Shown: piece after piece, positions 1 through 9,853 of the stretch
How the letters are laid out: every line of letters starts with the position of its first letter
Position numbering within the stretch: the first letter of the stretch is position 1
Origin: Diphasiastrum complanatum
Taxonomy: Eukaryota > Streptophyta > Lycopodiopsida > Lycopodiales > Lycopodiaceae
Assembly: GCA_029204225.1 (NCBI GenBank)
Contig: CM055100.1
Span: forward strand, 9,460,481-9,524,480
DNA: 64,000 nt
Direction: 5' to 3'
Position numbers and translations under genes: made by a program
Notes under the pieces: model-generated
Seen by the model: the letters and a program-made list of their open reading frames with translations, nothing else
What the model was told of the DNA's origin: nothing
Databases searched by the model: none

Positions 1-718
1 CCCAGTGACTCGGCAGCTTCCGAGATCAAAGTGTATCATGAAGATCATGAACACTGTTGCCAGCTGAGCTCTGCAATGCTAGCGACCCTTCAGCTTTGGG
101 CCGCATGACCTAGTACGTATGCATGGGAAAGTTGGTAACCAGTCAGTAAGAGTCATGGTTGATGATGGGGCAACCCATAACTCAGCATAGGTACATAGTT
201 TCATTAGCTAAGGGTGAAGATAAAAAAATATGGAAACTATGGTAAGTAAGTTAAATCTTGGTATTCAGGGTACCAAGATGAAATAAACTTTCAGATAATG
301 CACCTGGATCGAACAGACATTGTTCTCGGGAGAGATTGGCTCTACAGTTTAGGACCTTCCCTCCACAGAAACTATCAGGAGAACACCCTCAGCTTTCAGC
401 ATAAAGGCCAAGAGATCCAGTTGCATGGGGAGCATGATGTTCCCAACAGCCCTATGGTCTGCAGTTCAGAGCTCTGTCAGCTAATCGGAGACGAAGACCA
501 TCAGGTATTCTTATGTGACTTTCAGTTTATTCCTGAAGTTTCTATTTCCAGTTCTATTCAGCAGAAAATCAGTAAATTAGAAACTTTATTGTCTAAATTT
601 AAAGACGTTTTTCCTGAAGATTTACCACATGGTTTACCACCTAGCAGAGAGGTAGATCATGTAATAAACCTAGTACCAGGTACAGCACCTGTTTCTAAAC
701 CTCCGTATCGGGTCAGCT
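1..718 (+). pseudogene. Element A retropepsin region, broken
   Basis: The region around 150-175 encodes the retropepsin signature with D-D-G-A-T-H-N in place of the usual D-S/T-G, as seen in many plant chromoviruses. A longer readable piece from 298 carries the family's LDRTDIVLGRDWL flap/terminal motif. Compared with element B, about 60 bases are missing near 180 and there is a frame change near 90, so no continuous protease can be made. It would have processed the Gag-Pol polyprotein in the virus-like particle. Confidence 0.85.
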
Positions 719-721
719 GAA

Positions 722-1513
722 CAGAGGATGAAGAAATAACTAGGCAGTTCACAGACTATCTTGGGAAAGGTCAAATTCAGACCAGTAGTTCACCATGGGC
801 CTCACCAGTCCTATTGGTGAAAAAGAAAGAGGGGTCTATGCGTCTTTGCGTAGATTACGGAGCCCTCAATAAAGTCACAATTAAGAATAAATACCCTATG
901 CCTCGGGCAGACGAGTTGTTTGATCAACTCGACGAGGCTAATTTTTTCAGCAAAATAGACCTCAGATCGGGATATCATCAAGTCCATATAAAATCGGAAG
1001 ATGTCTCGAAAACAGCTTTTAGGACTCGTCACGGTCATTATGAGTTTAAGGTGATGCCATTTGGGCTCAAATGCTACAACTACCTTTATGACCTTGATGA
1101 ACAGTGTCCTCAGACCATACTTGGGTAAGTTTGTAGTCGTATTTTTAGATGACATCCTCGTTTACAGCAAAACGAGGAAGGAGCATCTAAAACACCTCAG
1201 AAAGGTGTTTCGACTGCTTAGAAAGCATAAGCTCTATGCTAAACAATCCAACTGTGAATTCTTCGTTGAAGAAGTAGCATATTTGGGTCACATTTTCTCT
1301 TCAGATGGGATTAAGATGGACCCAAATAAGGTTAAAGCCATACTCAGTTGGCTGAGACCTCAGAATATTTTGGAACTTCAGATCTTTCTTGGTCTGGCGG
1401 GATATTACAGACGATTTGTCAAGGAATATGCTCAGATAGCAGTTCCTATGACAAATCTCCTTAAGGGAAGGGAAAGGAGTTCATTTGGAAGTCCGCACAG
1501 AGGAGAGCTTTGA
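722..1513 (+). pseudogene. Element A reverse transcriptase, broken by a frameshift
   Basis: Canonical gypsy RT blocks are readable: the LLVKKK and RLCVDY block near 815-855, the [10 protein letters not shown] block near 950-985, MPFGL near 1055, and the catalytic F-L-D-D near 1143-1154 followed by YLGH and the [11 protein letters not shown] connection motif. The frame changes by a small deletion near 1070, immediately after MPFGL, where related copies read on into a conserved T-N-A-P motif. The catalytic aspartates survive but the protein cannot be made in one piece. Confidence 0.92.
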
Positions 1514-1950
1514 TGCTCTCAAAATTAGCCTTAGCTAAAGAACCGGTTTTTAAAGGTCGTCGACCTCAAAATCAGCCTTTTGTGGTCGATACAGATGCTT
1601 AGCGACGTTGCAGTAGGGGCGTGCTAACTCAGGGCGGACGACCAGTTGCCGTTCGAGAGTAAAAAAACTCGAGCCAGCTCAGACTAGGTATAGTGGCCTA
1701 TGAAAAGGAACTCTTTTCTATAGTCCATGCCCTTAAGACTTGGAGGCATTATTTGTATGGTGCCAACTTTGAGGTCCTGACAGACCATGAGAGTCTCAGA
1801 TACCTTTGCAATCAACCTGAGCTTAGAGGTCGGAAAGCTCGTTGGGCAAGGTTGATGCAAGAAGTTTGACATGTCTATCAGATATAGGCGTGGAAAATTC
1901 AATACAGTAGCAGATGCCCTTAGCAGAATGCCTATGATAAACGAGCTGAG
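1514..1950 (+). pseudogene. Element A RNase H region, broken
   Basis: Fragments in shifting frames match the chromovirus RNase H: a V-V-D-T-D-A block near 1580, the AYEKELFSIVHALKTWRHYL block near 1700-1755, LTDHESLRYL near 1780, and the closing V-A-D-A-L-S-R near 1908-1926. Stops near 1600, 1662 and 1868 and small indels show it is inactive. It would degrade the RNA strand in RNA-DNA hybrids during reverse transcription. Confidence 0.82.
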
Positions 1951-2234
1951 TTCTACTCAGATTCGTAATGAGTTACTCGAGTCCTTGAGAGGGAAATGCC
2001 AGTATGATGCATTCTTCTCTACTATCTGGAACTCAGTCCAGAACAGACAGTTACAGACTCCAGAACCAATTCCCGGGGCTGGTGCCAGTTCATCCAAGAA
2101 TACGGCAGCTTCCGTTGAGGATGATGATGAGTCCGAGTATACGTCGTCAGATGACGTTGAGGATTCTGAGCCTGTATTACCCAAGCAGACCCCAGTGGTT
2201 GAGGGTCAGTTGACTCAAGGATTCAAATGGAAAC

Positions 2235-3090
2235 AGTATTCCATTCAGGATGAGTACTTGCTCTATAGAAATAGAGTATGTGTCCCCCAATTCAGAGGAT
2301 TATAGGCAGCAGGTCCTATATGAATGTCATGACAATCCTAGCGCGGGACACCCAGGCATACAGAAGACCTATGAGCTTCTTCGTAGGCAATTTTTCTGGC
2401 CCAGTATGAAAAAAGGACGTCCACCAGTATGTAACCAGTTGCCAGAAATGTCAAGTAAATAAAGCAGAGCGTTTAAAGGCAGGAGGGTTGTTGCATCCCT
2501 TAGAAATACCAGCTGGTAAATGGGAGAGTATCTCCATGGATTTTATAGTAGGCCTGCCTAAAACCCAAAAGGGTAATGACGCTATATGGGTCACAGTTGA
2601 CCGTCTGACCAAAATGGCTCATTTCATTCCGACCAAAACAACCGTTAGAGCTCCAAAGTTAGCGAGGTTGTTTGTAGACGGGCTATTTCAATTGTACGGT
2701 CTACCTACCGGCATAGTCAGCGACCGGGACAGTAAGTTTACTGGAAATTTTTGGAGGGCAGTATTCCATCATCTCCATACTAAACTTAATATGAGTACCA
2801 TCGACCATCCACAGACGGACGGTCAAACAGAAAGGGTAAATCAAGTGCTGGAGGATATGCTTCGTGCATACGTCAGCAAGAAGCAGACTAATTGGGAGGA
2901 GTATCTCTCGATATTAGAGTTTGCATTACAACAGTACCAAACATTCAGCTACGGGATACAGCCCATTTATGCTGATGTACGGTTTTCAGCCACGCTCACC
3001 CACAGTGTAGGGTTTAAAACAAGAAAAAGTTGAAGCAGCCAGAAACTTTTTAGAGGACCTAAACCAGATGATAGAACATGCTAAGCGTAG
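2235..3090 (+). pseudogene. Element A integrase, broken and truncated
   Basis: The HHCC zinc finger is readable (histidines near 2320-2350, the C-Q-K-C pair near 2440-2452). The catalytic core follows, with the first Asp in M-D-F-I-V-G (about 2535), the second in S-D-R-D-S-K-F-T-G (about 2717) and the Glu in Q-T-D-G-Q-T-E-R (about 2811). The C-terminal part degenerates after 2930 and ends at 3090, so the chromodomain that B and D retain is absent here. Stops at 2304 and 2460 break the frame. Confidence 0.9.
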
Positions 3091-3322
3091 CGGCACCGTG
3101 CACACCAACTCCGTATTGTCGAGTAGATGCCTGCCAAGTATTCACTTGCGAAGATTGGATGCCCACAGCTCTCAGAAAAGAAATTTGCCTCCTCCACTGC
3201 TGGCGTGGTTCTGTGCGCGAGGAGGAGGCCGAAATTCGGGTTTTTGGTTTTTTTTTTTTAACGATTCTGTCCACGATTCGCTGCAGCGAATCGCGATTCG
3301 CTGCAACTATGATTTATACACA
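3091..3322 (+). repeat. Dispersed repeat copy R1 with a 20-bp perfect palindrome
   Basis: This stretch matches 6196-6450 over its whole length, beginning GCACCGTGCACACCA and ending GCAACTATG. Near its right end lies the perfect palindrome CGATTCGCTGCAGCGAATCG at 3274-3293, followed by more copies of GAATCG/CGATTC. The right terminus read on the minus strand starts CATAGTTGCA, which resembles an hAT-type terminal inverted repeat; that link is inference. It abuts the broken end of element A exactly, so it either inserted there or marks a deletion junction. Confidence 0.7.
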
Positions 3323-4143
3323 GAAAGTTAACTGAGCATTAACAATTAAATCAAGAACATAAAACTCTCAGACACTACTTATACAGTGTGAGTTTAGAGA
3401 TCTCAATTGGCCAAAAGAAACTATTCAACTTTTTGGCTACTCTGGCTCTAAGTCTCCGCTGAGTCTCTAGAAGTAGAATAGGGAAAATCTTCAAATTATT
3501 TGCAATTGTGAACCTCAAGGGCAATCAAAGCCCTGCTCAGAGGAATTTTATCACTTTCAAAATTCTTTTATGAGGTGTACATGGAGATCCCAGTTGTCAT
3601 CTCAGTGTGGTATTGTGTGGAACTTCTAAGGAGCATATTGTCGTGGTAATTTCTAACTTTCAGCATCTACTGATATCACATGAGACTTTTACTTGTGATT
3701 TTAGCACAACTCTAACATCAAGAGACCTTCAGGCAGGAAAAGTAGGTGCACGCTGCATGAAATGATTCATTAATTTCAATATCCAATAGGTGCTTATTTT
3801 CCAAGCTTTTCCCCATTTACTTCAAATTGGCTGCTGTTAGAATCCTCATCGTCGAATCCGGTCATTGCTACCGCCCATCCATAGAGGGTACTGCCACCTC
3901 TCCCCCGTGCGCTGGAGCTATAGACCACCATCACGCAAGCTCGGATCTCCGATAAGCCATGGTGTCCCATACCACCATGCCTTACCCTCGACCCTCGCCT
4001 ACCTACATCCTGAGGCCTAGATAATCGTCCTGACATGACCACTAGTGGAAGACCTCTTCATTCTCTAGGAAAGAATGAATGACAAGCTCATGGAGATCCA
4101 CCTCTATATACGTAGTTCAGGTAGGGTCATCTCCGACCATAGG
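3323..4143. other. No gene seen; contains one copy of a divergent repeat pair
   Basis: No reading frame with recognisable protein similarity. The part at about 3866-3990 is clearly related, at perhaps 70 percent, to 51077-51195: the shared blocks include CGCCCATCCAT and TGTCCCATACCA in the same order and spacing. In both places an LTR of the D/E family lies within the next 60-270 bases. Confidence 0.5.
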
Positions 4144-4619
4144 TATAAAGTCTCTCACCAAGGATACAATAGCCAAGCAAGCCGCAACAAAGCAACACAA
4201 GGGAATCGGATGGTTAACAAAACAACTCAACCAAACCTAGATCGAATGGATCTAGCCCCAAGCTATGGATCAATCACTCACAAGAGATAGAGGATCACAC
4301 CAGCAGCATGTAGCTACTAACATCACAATCAAGCATACACTAGTGAGAGCCCAATGGGTATACTTATACCCTCCAAGACCCATGCACCACTAGTAGTGCA
4401 CTGTGACACCTCACTGGACACCTCTGCAGCCTAACTGGATCATGTCATCCAGTTCCCCCATAATAATCCACCATCTTGAGTTTAGGCCTCCAACCATTAA
4501 TTATGACCCTATACACATGAGGGGCCTAAACCTCTCATAATCATAATTAACTTACGGGTCGAGGTAGGCCTATGACCTCTAACGAGATAATCAATCCAAG
4601 ATCAATCGTGGGCATGACA
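4144..4619 (-). repeat. 3' LTR of element F (D/E family)
   Basis: About 476 bases alignable end to end with both LTRs of element D. Read on the minus strand it starts TGTCATGCCC and ends CTTTATA. The bases just outside its start (4620-4630, read on the minus strand) are GGGGGGAAGAA, a polypurine tract, so this is the 3' LTR of a minus-strand element. It is more diverged from the D LTRs than they are from each other. Confidence 0.85.
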
Positions 4620-4639
4620 TTCTTCCCCCCTTATTCAAG

Positions 4640-5190
4640 TTCTGACCTAAAACTTAAAATTGGGGAAGTTCCTTTTCGGGCTACCTTCCTGTTCCCAAGA
4701 ATCATCGTCGTCTGTGCGACCCTTCCATCGAATCAGATGCTCGGTAACTATATGATTTCTCAATCGCTTAGTTTTGGTATCCAAGATCTTTTCGGGTTCA
4801 AGTCGAGTCACACCCGATGATTCATCCAATTGGTCTCCAAAACCAAGATGTTTCCCTTCACGCAGACTTTTCGTGAAAAATCAGGTGCATTCCTTTCGGG
4901 AGGTCCAGTTGGTAAGCCAAGGATCCAATCTTTTCCAAGATTTGATACAGTCTCCTATATCTACCAATTTGTAATGCTTGCCAATGCGCATTGCACTCAA
5001 ATCCTTCAGGATTCGTAAATACACCCAATCCCCCACTTGAAAGTCTCAAAGTGATCTTTTCATATTAGCATAATGTTTGTCCCTATCTTGGGCACTCTGG
5101 ACATTCTCACGTGCTATCTGTAAGATTTCTTGCATATCATACAAGAAACCCGCTACTTTTTGAAACTTGATCGTCCTAGATAAATTTCTA
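4640..5190 (-). pseudogene. Element F integrase C-terminus and chromodomain, broken
   Basis: Minus-strand pieces read K-I-G-S-L-A-Y-Q-L-D, typical of the gypsy integrase C-terminal fold, followed by a chromodomain-like T-K-R-L-R-N...H-L-I-R-W-K-G. They match the same part of element D with frameshifts and stops. Chromodomains of this kind direct integration to marked chromatin in chromoviruses. Confidence 0.8.
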
Positions 5191-5520
5191 TCACCTACTT
5201 CTCCCCCTTCTAACAGGAAACTCCATGAGTTTCCAAGAGACGCATATCAGTCTAGATATGCCCTAGGTGAAGAACTTTGAAAAATCTCAAGAGTTAAACA
5301 TATGTATTGCATCAACATAACTCCATACGGCTAATGTCCCAACACATTTAGTTGAATGATTTATTTCAAGATTTTCATTGTTATCTCATAGAGAATTGAC
5401 CTGTATAATCAGAAAAACGACATATTTGATTATTCAAGGAAGAGTAACCATATATCAAAAAACATGTTTTTTAACCATTCATGTGACATTGTCCAAGGTT
5501 GTCGGGAAATAACAATTAAG

Positions 5521-6447
5521 TGATCCTGTGAAGAGACCACCACAATGCAAGCATCTCCATCTACGAACTCCCGAGCCATGGTGTGTAGCCACATCCCCCT
5601 CAGTAAGCTCAACCTCGCCCCAAAGGCCTTGGCCCTGCACCGGCATCGTGTCCACACGAGATCAAACCTGCGAACAAAAACAAGCAAACAACCGTTCAGT
5701 AGAAGAAAACACACCGCATTGAAAAACATTACCAGCCTAAAACAGAGCTGAACACATCCGAGCACGCGTCACATTGATTCTAGCAAGATCATAGCAAGTG
5801 CCAAAAAACACACGAGACAGGGCGAGGGATAGAATAATTCCAGTGCGAGTGAAAACGGGCGACTGACGCTAGCATGGGAGTCCTTGCAGGCATCTAGGAG
5901 TCCAGTTTAGGCCTAGACCACGCTACTGGCAGATGCTTGCACGATGCTCTAACCCTAAACCCTAAAAAACATGGAATTAGGGCAAGAAAATTGAAATTTG
6001 TGCTACAGACATAGCCGTAATGGTTGAAACTGACCCCGTAGGAATCACCGTGGGCATGAAGAAAGGTGGTCTAGAGTCAAACTATGCCTGATTTGGTTGC
6101 CTACAGCTCAATGTCAACACTTGCAAAAAAACAAGCCTACACTTACCAAAAATCGAAAACTGATCGTTTCGATGTGCGCGAAGCTCAGATCCCCCTAGCA
6201 CCGTGCACACCACCTCCGTATCGCCGAGCAGATGCCTGTCGACTATCCACACGCCAAACGCCTACAGCTCAAAACAAAGAAATTTACCTCCTCCATGGCT
6301 GGCGCGATTCTGGCCGTGAAGAGGTGCTGGAAATTTTTAATTTATTGATTTTTTTTTTATGCGATTCTGGGGGAGAATCGCGTTTCTTAGAAACGCGATT
6401 TCCGAAACGTCCAGTCCTAGAATCGCGATTCTGTGCAACTATGGTTT
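5521..6447. mobile_element. Foreign insert inside element F, ending in repeat R2
   Basis: Element D runs directly from the sequence matching 5520 to that matching 6448, so these about 927 bases are an insertion. The right quarter (6196-6447) is the R1/R2 repeat. The left part is GC-richer. On the minus strand at about 5520-5660 it reads a W-R-C-L-H-C-G-G-L-F-T-G block resembling the first half of a BED-type zinc finger of hAT transposases or captured host DNA. It also carries CCCTAAACCCTAAA at about 5953-5966, a motif typical of plant host promoters. Exact left border and target duplication are not resolved. Confidence 0.5.
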
Positions 6448-6450
6448 ATG
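6196..6450 (+). repeat. Dispersed repeat copy R2 with three adjacent inverted repeats
   Basis: Matches R1 at 3091-3322. Its right end packs three dyads: GCGATTCT/AGAATCGC at 6361-6381; CGCGTTTCT/AGAAACGCG with a one-base loop at 6379-6397; and the perfect 14-bp palindrome AGAATCGCGATTCT at 6419-6432. The two copies differ in sequence yet both keep dense GAATCGCGATTC-type palindromes, so the fold may matter more than the bases. Confidence 0.72.
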
Positions 6451-6944
6451 GTTTTGTAAATTTGACATATCCATAAGGGGTCATGACCAATACCCAAATT
6501 TCCGAAAAAAAACACCCGTTTGTGACCAATAGTATTTAGCATCTTACAAGATTTACACCTTACTATGGTCAACCCGATCCAGTTAGTTTCAGATCTCCAT
6601 TTTAAAAATTGCCTACATCCCATACCACAGATTCTTTTTCCACGAACACCATCCACTTCCTGATGTCATCGACCAAAAATGAATTGACTTCATTGGAATA
6701 TATTTGTCTCATAGAAATTTTCGAAATCTCTAAATCCGACAAATGACTTATATAACTTTTGAGTCCTATTAAACGATACTACAAAAGTTCTCAAGGATTC
6801 CTGCAAATTCCAACTTCATAGTACAAATTTCAACACAGGTTTTTCTATCCTTTTATTAATCTTTCCAGTCACTATAAGAATTGTAGATCTCGGACTAACA
6901 TTCCTCGAGTGACAGATTTAGAAATAGGAAAGAATGAGTGGGAA

Positions 6945-7134
6945 TTTAATTCAATTAAGAACAAATATGATTAAGATGTTTTCAATTAGAATTGCTCTAC
7001 TAACGGGTTGAATTCGATGTGCAATGTAAAAATTGCATATATAATCTTTATTCAACCTTAGGGTTTTTTAGTTTGAATCATTTTTGTCAAATTTCTTGGT
7101 TCTTAAATGAATGTAACGGCTTGATTGGTGTTGC
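6945..7134. other. No gene seen
   Basis: AT-rich spacer between the recognisable end of element F and a copia gag remnant. No motif stands out. Confidence 0.5.
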
Positions 7135-7900
7135 TCATATGTAAATCTCCATCTTCACACTCCCTTGCAGCTCCTTTTCATAGTGACCAGATTGCTTCTT
7201 GACCCCTCTGTTGTGACCCTGTTGTTTCTTCCTATATTCACAAGCAAAGTCTCCATGTGTCCCATGATAGTTGCAATCATGCTTGCGTCTTGGGGTAGAT
7301 GAGGAATTCGAACTTTGTCCATGTGACACATGCAACTTATTCATTTGTTGCTCCGACCTTGTGATACGTCCTTTGATTTGTTGTTCCCTTTATTTGGCCT
7401 TTGTCCAATTGCTTCCTAAAAGAAGAAAATGCATGCTCCACAAAATTTTCCCTCTCTGAAAGGTTTTTCCTTCTCATTTCCTCTTGTAGTAATAGATTAC
7501 ATAACTCCTCAAATGAGGGAGGTTTTTCCCTAGTGGAGATCATCATAACATAGTCTTGATAGCATATGAAAAGCTATTCAAAACTATAGGCATAACATCC
7601 ATGTCAATAGCACTCTCTCCGACAATCACAAGGGAGAAGTATATATGATAATTTCCAAGCCTCATGTGATCCTTTGCCATCCCATATGTGAGGGATTATG
7701 TTACTTCAATGACAGATTGATGGCCCTATGTTCCTTATAACCTTTCTAAATGTAGTCTTTACACTCTAGCTAAGTTTGAGGAATAGATATTGCCTTGTAA
7801 CAATCGTCCACCATTCTTTGTCCATAAGAGTGTTCTACATCTCAAACTTCTACATACTATAATTTGTGCCATCAAGTATAGTTGACTTCTCTCATTGGCA
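7135..7900 (-). pseudogene. Ty1/copia gag remnant
   Basis: On the minus strand the piece at about 7337-7546 reads F-E-E-L-C-N-L-L-L-Q-E-E, the helical region of copia Gag just before the zinc knuckle. The next piece reads a decayed CCHC knuckle (C-N-Y-H-G-T-H-G-D-F-A-C-E-Y) in which two of the metal ligands are lost. Upstream to about 7900 is further weak gag-like sequence. No LTR in the matching orientation is seen, so this is an orphan fragment. Confidence 0.65.
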
Positions 7901-7966
7901 TCACAAGCTACAAGTGGCATCACATATTTGCCATTTGAGAGACGATCACGCATGCATCACGAGCAT

Positions 7967-8089
7967 ATCTTCCATGACATGATGAGAGAGGTTGTAGCTT
8001 GTGATGCCAACACGCGAGGCTTGATCCTCTCTCAAATATCTTCAATTGGCATCACAAGCTACAACCTCCCTCATCATGTCATGGAAGAT
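7967..8089. repeat. Near-perfect 44-bp-arm inverted repeat (foldback) with a 35-bp loop
   Basis: Left arm 7967-8010 and right arm 8046-8089 are reverse complements at 43 of 44 positions; the loop is 8011-8045. Part of the arm (GGCATCACAAGCTACAA) occurs a third time at about 7897-7913. An RNA copied from either strand would form a long, almost unbroken hairpin. It could be a young small-RNA precursor, a foldback element end, or a local inverted duplication. Confidence 0.85.
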
Positions 8090-8980
8090 GGTGGTGTTGA
8101 CCAAGGAAAATGCAAGGTAGCCACTATAAAAGAATTGGTGTGTAAGTCTAGTGGCTACCTCATGGAGTGTCCGCTACCACCCTACAGCATTGTGCTTTGT
8201 CAATATTCGCCTACCCTGTCAGTAGGTGCATGTGATCGTGGCCTTACTCTAGGGCGTGAGTGTGCTCTACCCTATGGTCTCTCTCCAACACCTCCTATAG
8301 TTGCCTTAGGAGCTATCACCTTCGATGAACCTGGGCCACCATGCTTAGTAGGCCCTCCCTCGATGGAAATGCCTCTCTTGTAGAAGATGGCCCTGCTATC
8401 GTTGCCAATGGAGGCCGTGATGGCCCTACCTATGCCGATGAAGGTCCTGATGGCCATGTTGTTGATGAATTAGGCCTTGATGGCCCTGCTATTGCTAATG
8501 ATGAAACTAGGCTATAATGGACCAAACCTGGGACTAGCAGCTATTAGTCCCTGATCCTATGCCAATAGAACCTAGCTGCCCACCAAATCGCAGTATGGGC
8601 CCATGAGCTGGCCCAATCGCTGCTGCTCCTCCATATGTGCTCAATAAGTTGTCTTGCTCACGTGTAGGTACTGCCATACATGGAGCAATGCCCATGGACC
8701 ACCCATCTGGCCTAGTCAAACCAAGCAAATGCGACCTGATCCTCATCATTGTGCTGCAAAAGGTACTACCTCAATATAGATAATTTCATCTACGAGCACC
8801 TCAACCTGTCAAAATTACTATGTCTCCCTCACGTCCACCTTTGGACACACGACTCGCCACAAGCATGGCTATAGAAATCCTATTACCCTATAAAAAAAAG
8901 GTCAAAAAACTGAAAAGGAGCTAACACACCTCGAAAGTTGTGTAAACCCTAAACTGTAATGCCACTAAATCACTAACTCA
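8090..8980. other. No intact gene; imperfect GATGGCCCT-type repeat at about 8383-8510
   Basis: The stretch 8383-8510 contains several degenerate copies of GATGGCCCTGCTAT / GATGAAGGTCCTGATGGC. Read in one frame they give an Asp-Gly-Pro-rich repeat that ends in a stop near 8516. No known domain is recognised. The end of the stretch runs into a polypurine tract at 8981-8987. Confidence 0.45.
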
Positions 8981-8987
8981 AGGGGGG

Positions 8988-9359
8988 TGTTGAAAAATAG
9001 ATTGCAATGCATATTTTACCCATTTCTAGCTAGTCAATCTTATCACTTGTAAGTTCTAAGTTGTACACATGTCATCGGAGCAATTAGGTGTACACATTGT
9101 AATTCCCCCATCTCATCATTAGTAAGTAGAGCAAGTGGGCCCAAGTGGCCTAGAACTCGAGCTATTATTGGCACCTCATTATGGATTCAAAAGCAAGCTT
9201 TTACTTTTGTGGAGCTCAGCTCTACTACATCTAGGAGTCTCCATGACCTAGAAGAGATATATAAATATACTTCACGGAGTGCGGCACTTCCCACGGTGGC
9301 TAAGAAGCTCCATAGCTAGGCCTAGAATTATATTACTTGATTCCAAATTGCTAGTAACA
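8988..9359 (+). repeat. Probable LTR preceded by a polypurine tract
   Basis: Starts TGTTGAAAAA directly after AGGGGGG at 8981-8987 and ends CTAGTAACA, giving a TGTT...AACA pair. It has a good TATA box (TATATAAATA) near 9259-9268, as expected inside an LTR. No second copy occurs in the window and no pol reading frame lies just upstream, so it is the 3' end of an otherwise lost plus-strand element. Confidence 0.5.
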
Positions 9360-9670
9360 TTGTTAAGGACACATATGTCCATACAATGGCCATTACATGC
9401 GTCACTGATACATTTTATGGTGGCAAATTAGTTTCAATAGTCACATATTATTTGATTTATTACTAGTGAACATATACTTTTTATTACATTTGATAAGCCC
9501 CAAAACACTATGCCTAACCCTACTAACAATAACATTGTTCGTTATGTTTATCAATCTACCAAAGTAGTCAACAGAAAGACTAGTGTGAAGCAAGAGGTTG
9601 GAAATGATGGACAAAAATCAAGCAGCCAAACGAACGTAAAAAATTAAAGCTACAAAAAACATATAAACTA
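9360..9670. other. No gene seen; region just beyond the proposed 3' end of the MyTH4 gene
   Basis: AT-rich. On the minus strand this is downstream of the proposed stop at 9671-9673, so it may include the 3' untranslated region. No second copy of the LTR ending at 9359 is present. Confidence 0.4.
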
Positions 9671-9853
9671 TTAAAGTTCAAAATGATACATGAATATCTT
9701 GAGGAGAGAGTTGATGATTTGCATGGAAATAAGACTCCTAACAGCTGGAAGGGATGGAGATTTTGAAACAGCATCAAAGTTATGTTCCAAACTAGAAGTA
9801 CGGGATATGGCCTCCTCCAAAGTAGAGGACAAATGGTAGAGAAATATATCTAC
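9671..9853 (-). CDS. Exon 10, C-terminal end
   Basis: Follows AAGTTTGTAG in phase 0 and reads V-D-I-F-L-Y-H-L-S-S-T-L-E-E-A to a stop at 9673-9671. The first 40 residues look coding; the last dozen are less convincing and a further splice may exist. Confidence 0.5.
   Translation of the reverse strand, partial: VDIFLYHLSSTLEEAISRTSSLEHNFDAVSKSPSLPAVRSLISMQIINSLLKIFMYHFEL

Larger units (their letters stand above)
1..3090 (+). mobile_element. Element A: truncated Ty3/gypsy chromovirus, protease to integrase
   Basis: Order of parts is retropepsin, reverse transcriptase, RNase H, integrase, the gypsy order. The left end runs off the window inside the gag-protease linker. The right end stops inside the integrase C-terminal part at about 3090, where a different repeat begins abruptly. 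Several frameshifts and stops (about 90, 718, 1070, 1513, 1600, 1868, 2304, 2412) make it dead. It is the same family as element B on the other strand at 32.8-37.1 kb: the protease regions are almost identical in protein. A keeps the RT, RNase H and integrase core that B lacks, so the two copies complement each other for describing the family. Confidence 0.93.
4620..6944 (-). mobile_element. Element F: decayed internal region of a D-family LTR element
   Basis: From the polypurine tract upwards it contains a broken chromodomain and integrase C-terminus (4640-5190). It then carries non-coding blocks shared with element D: 5200-5520 matches 24820-25160, and 6453-6944 matches 25240-25640. The D segment 22960-24810 has no counterpart here, and F has an extra segment at about 5521-6447 that D lacks. 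No 5' LTR or PBS is found, so F is truncated on its right side. Confidence 0.75.

Noticed and set aside
5951-5967. CCCTAAACCCTAAA as an interstitial telomere
   Set aside because: Only two units; fits a telo-box type promoter motif or captured host sequence better.
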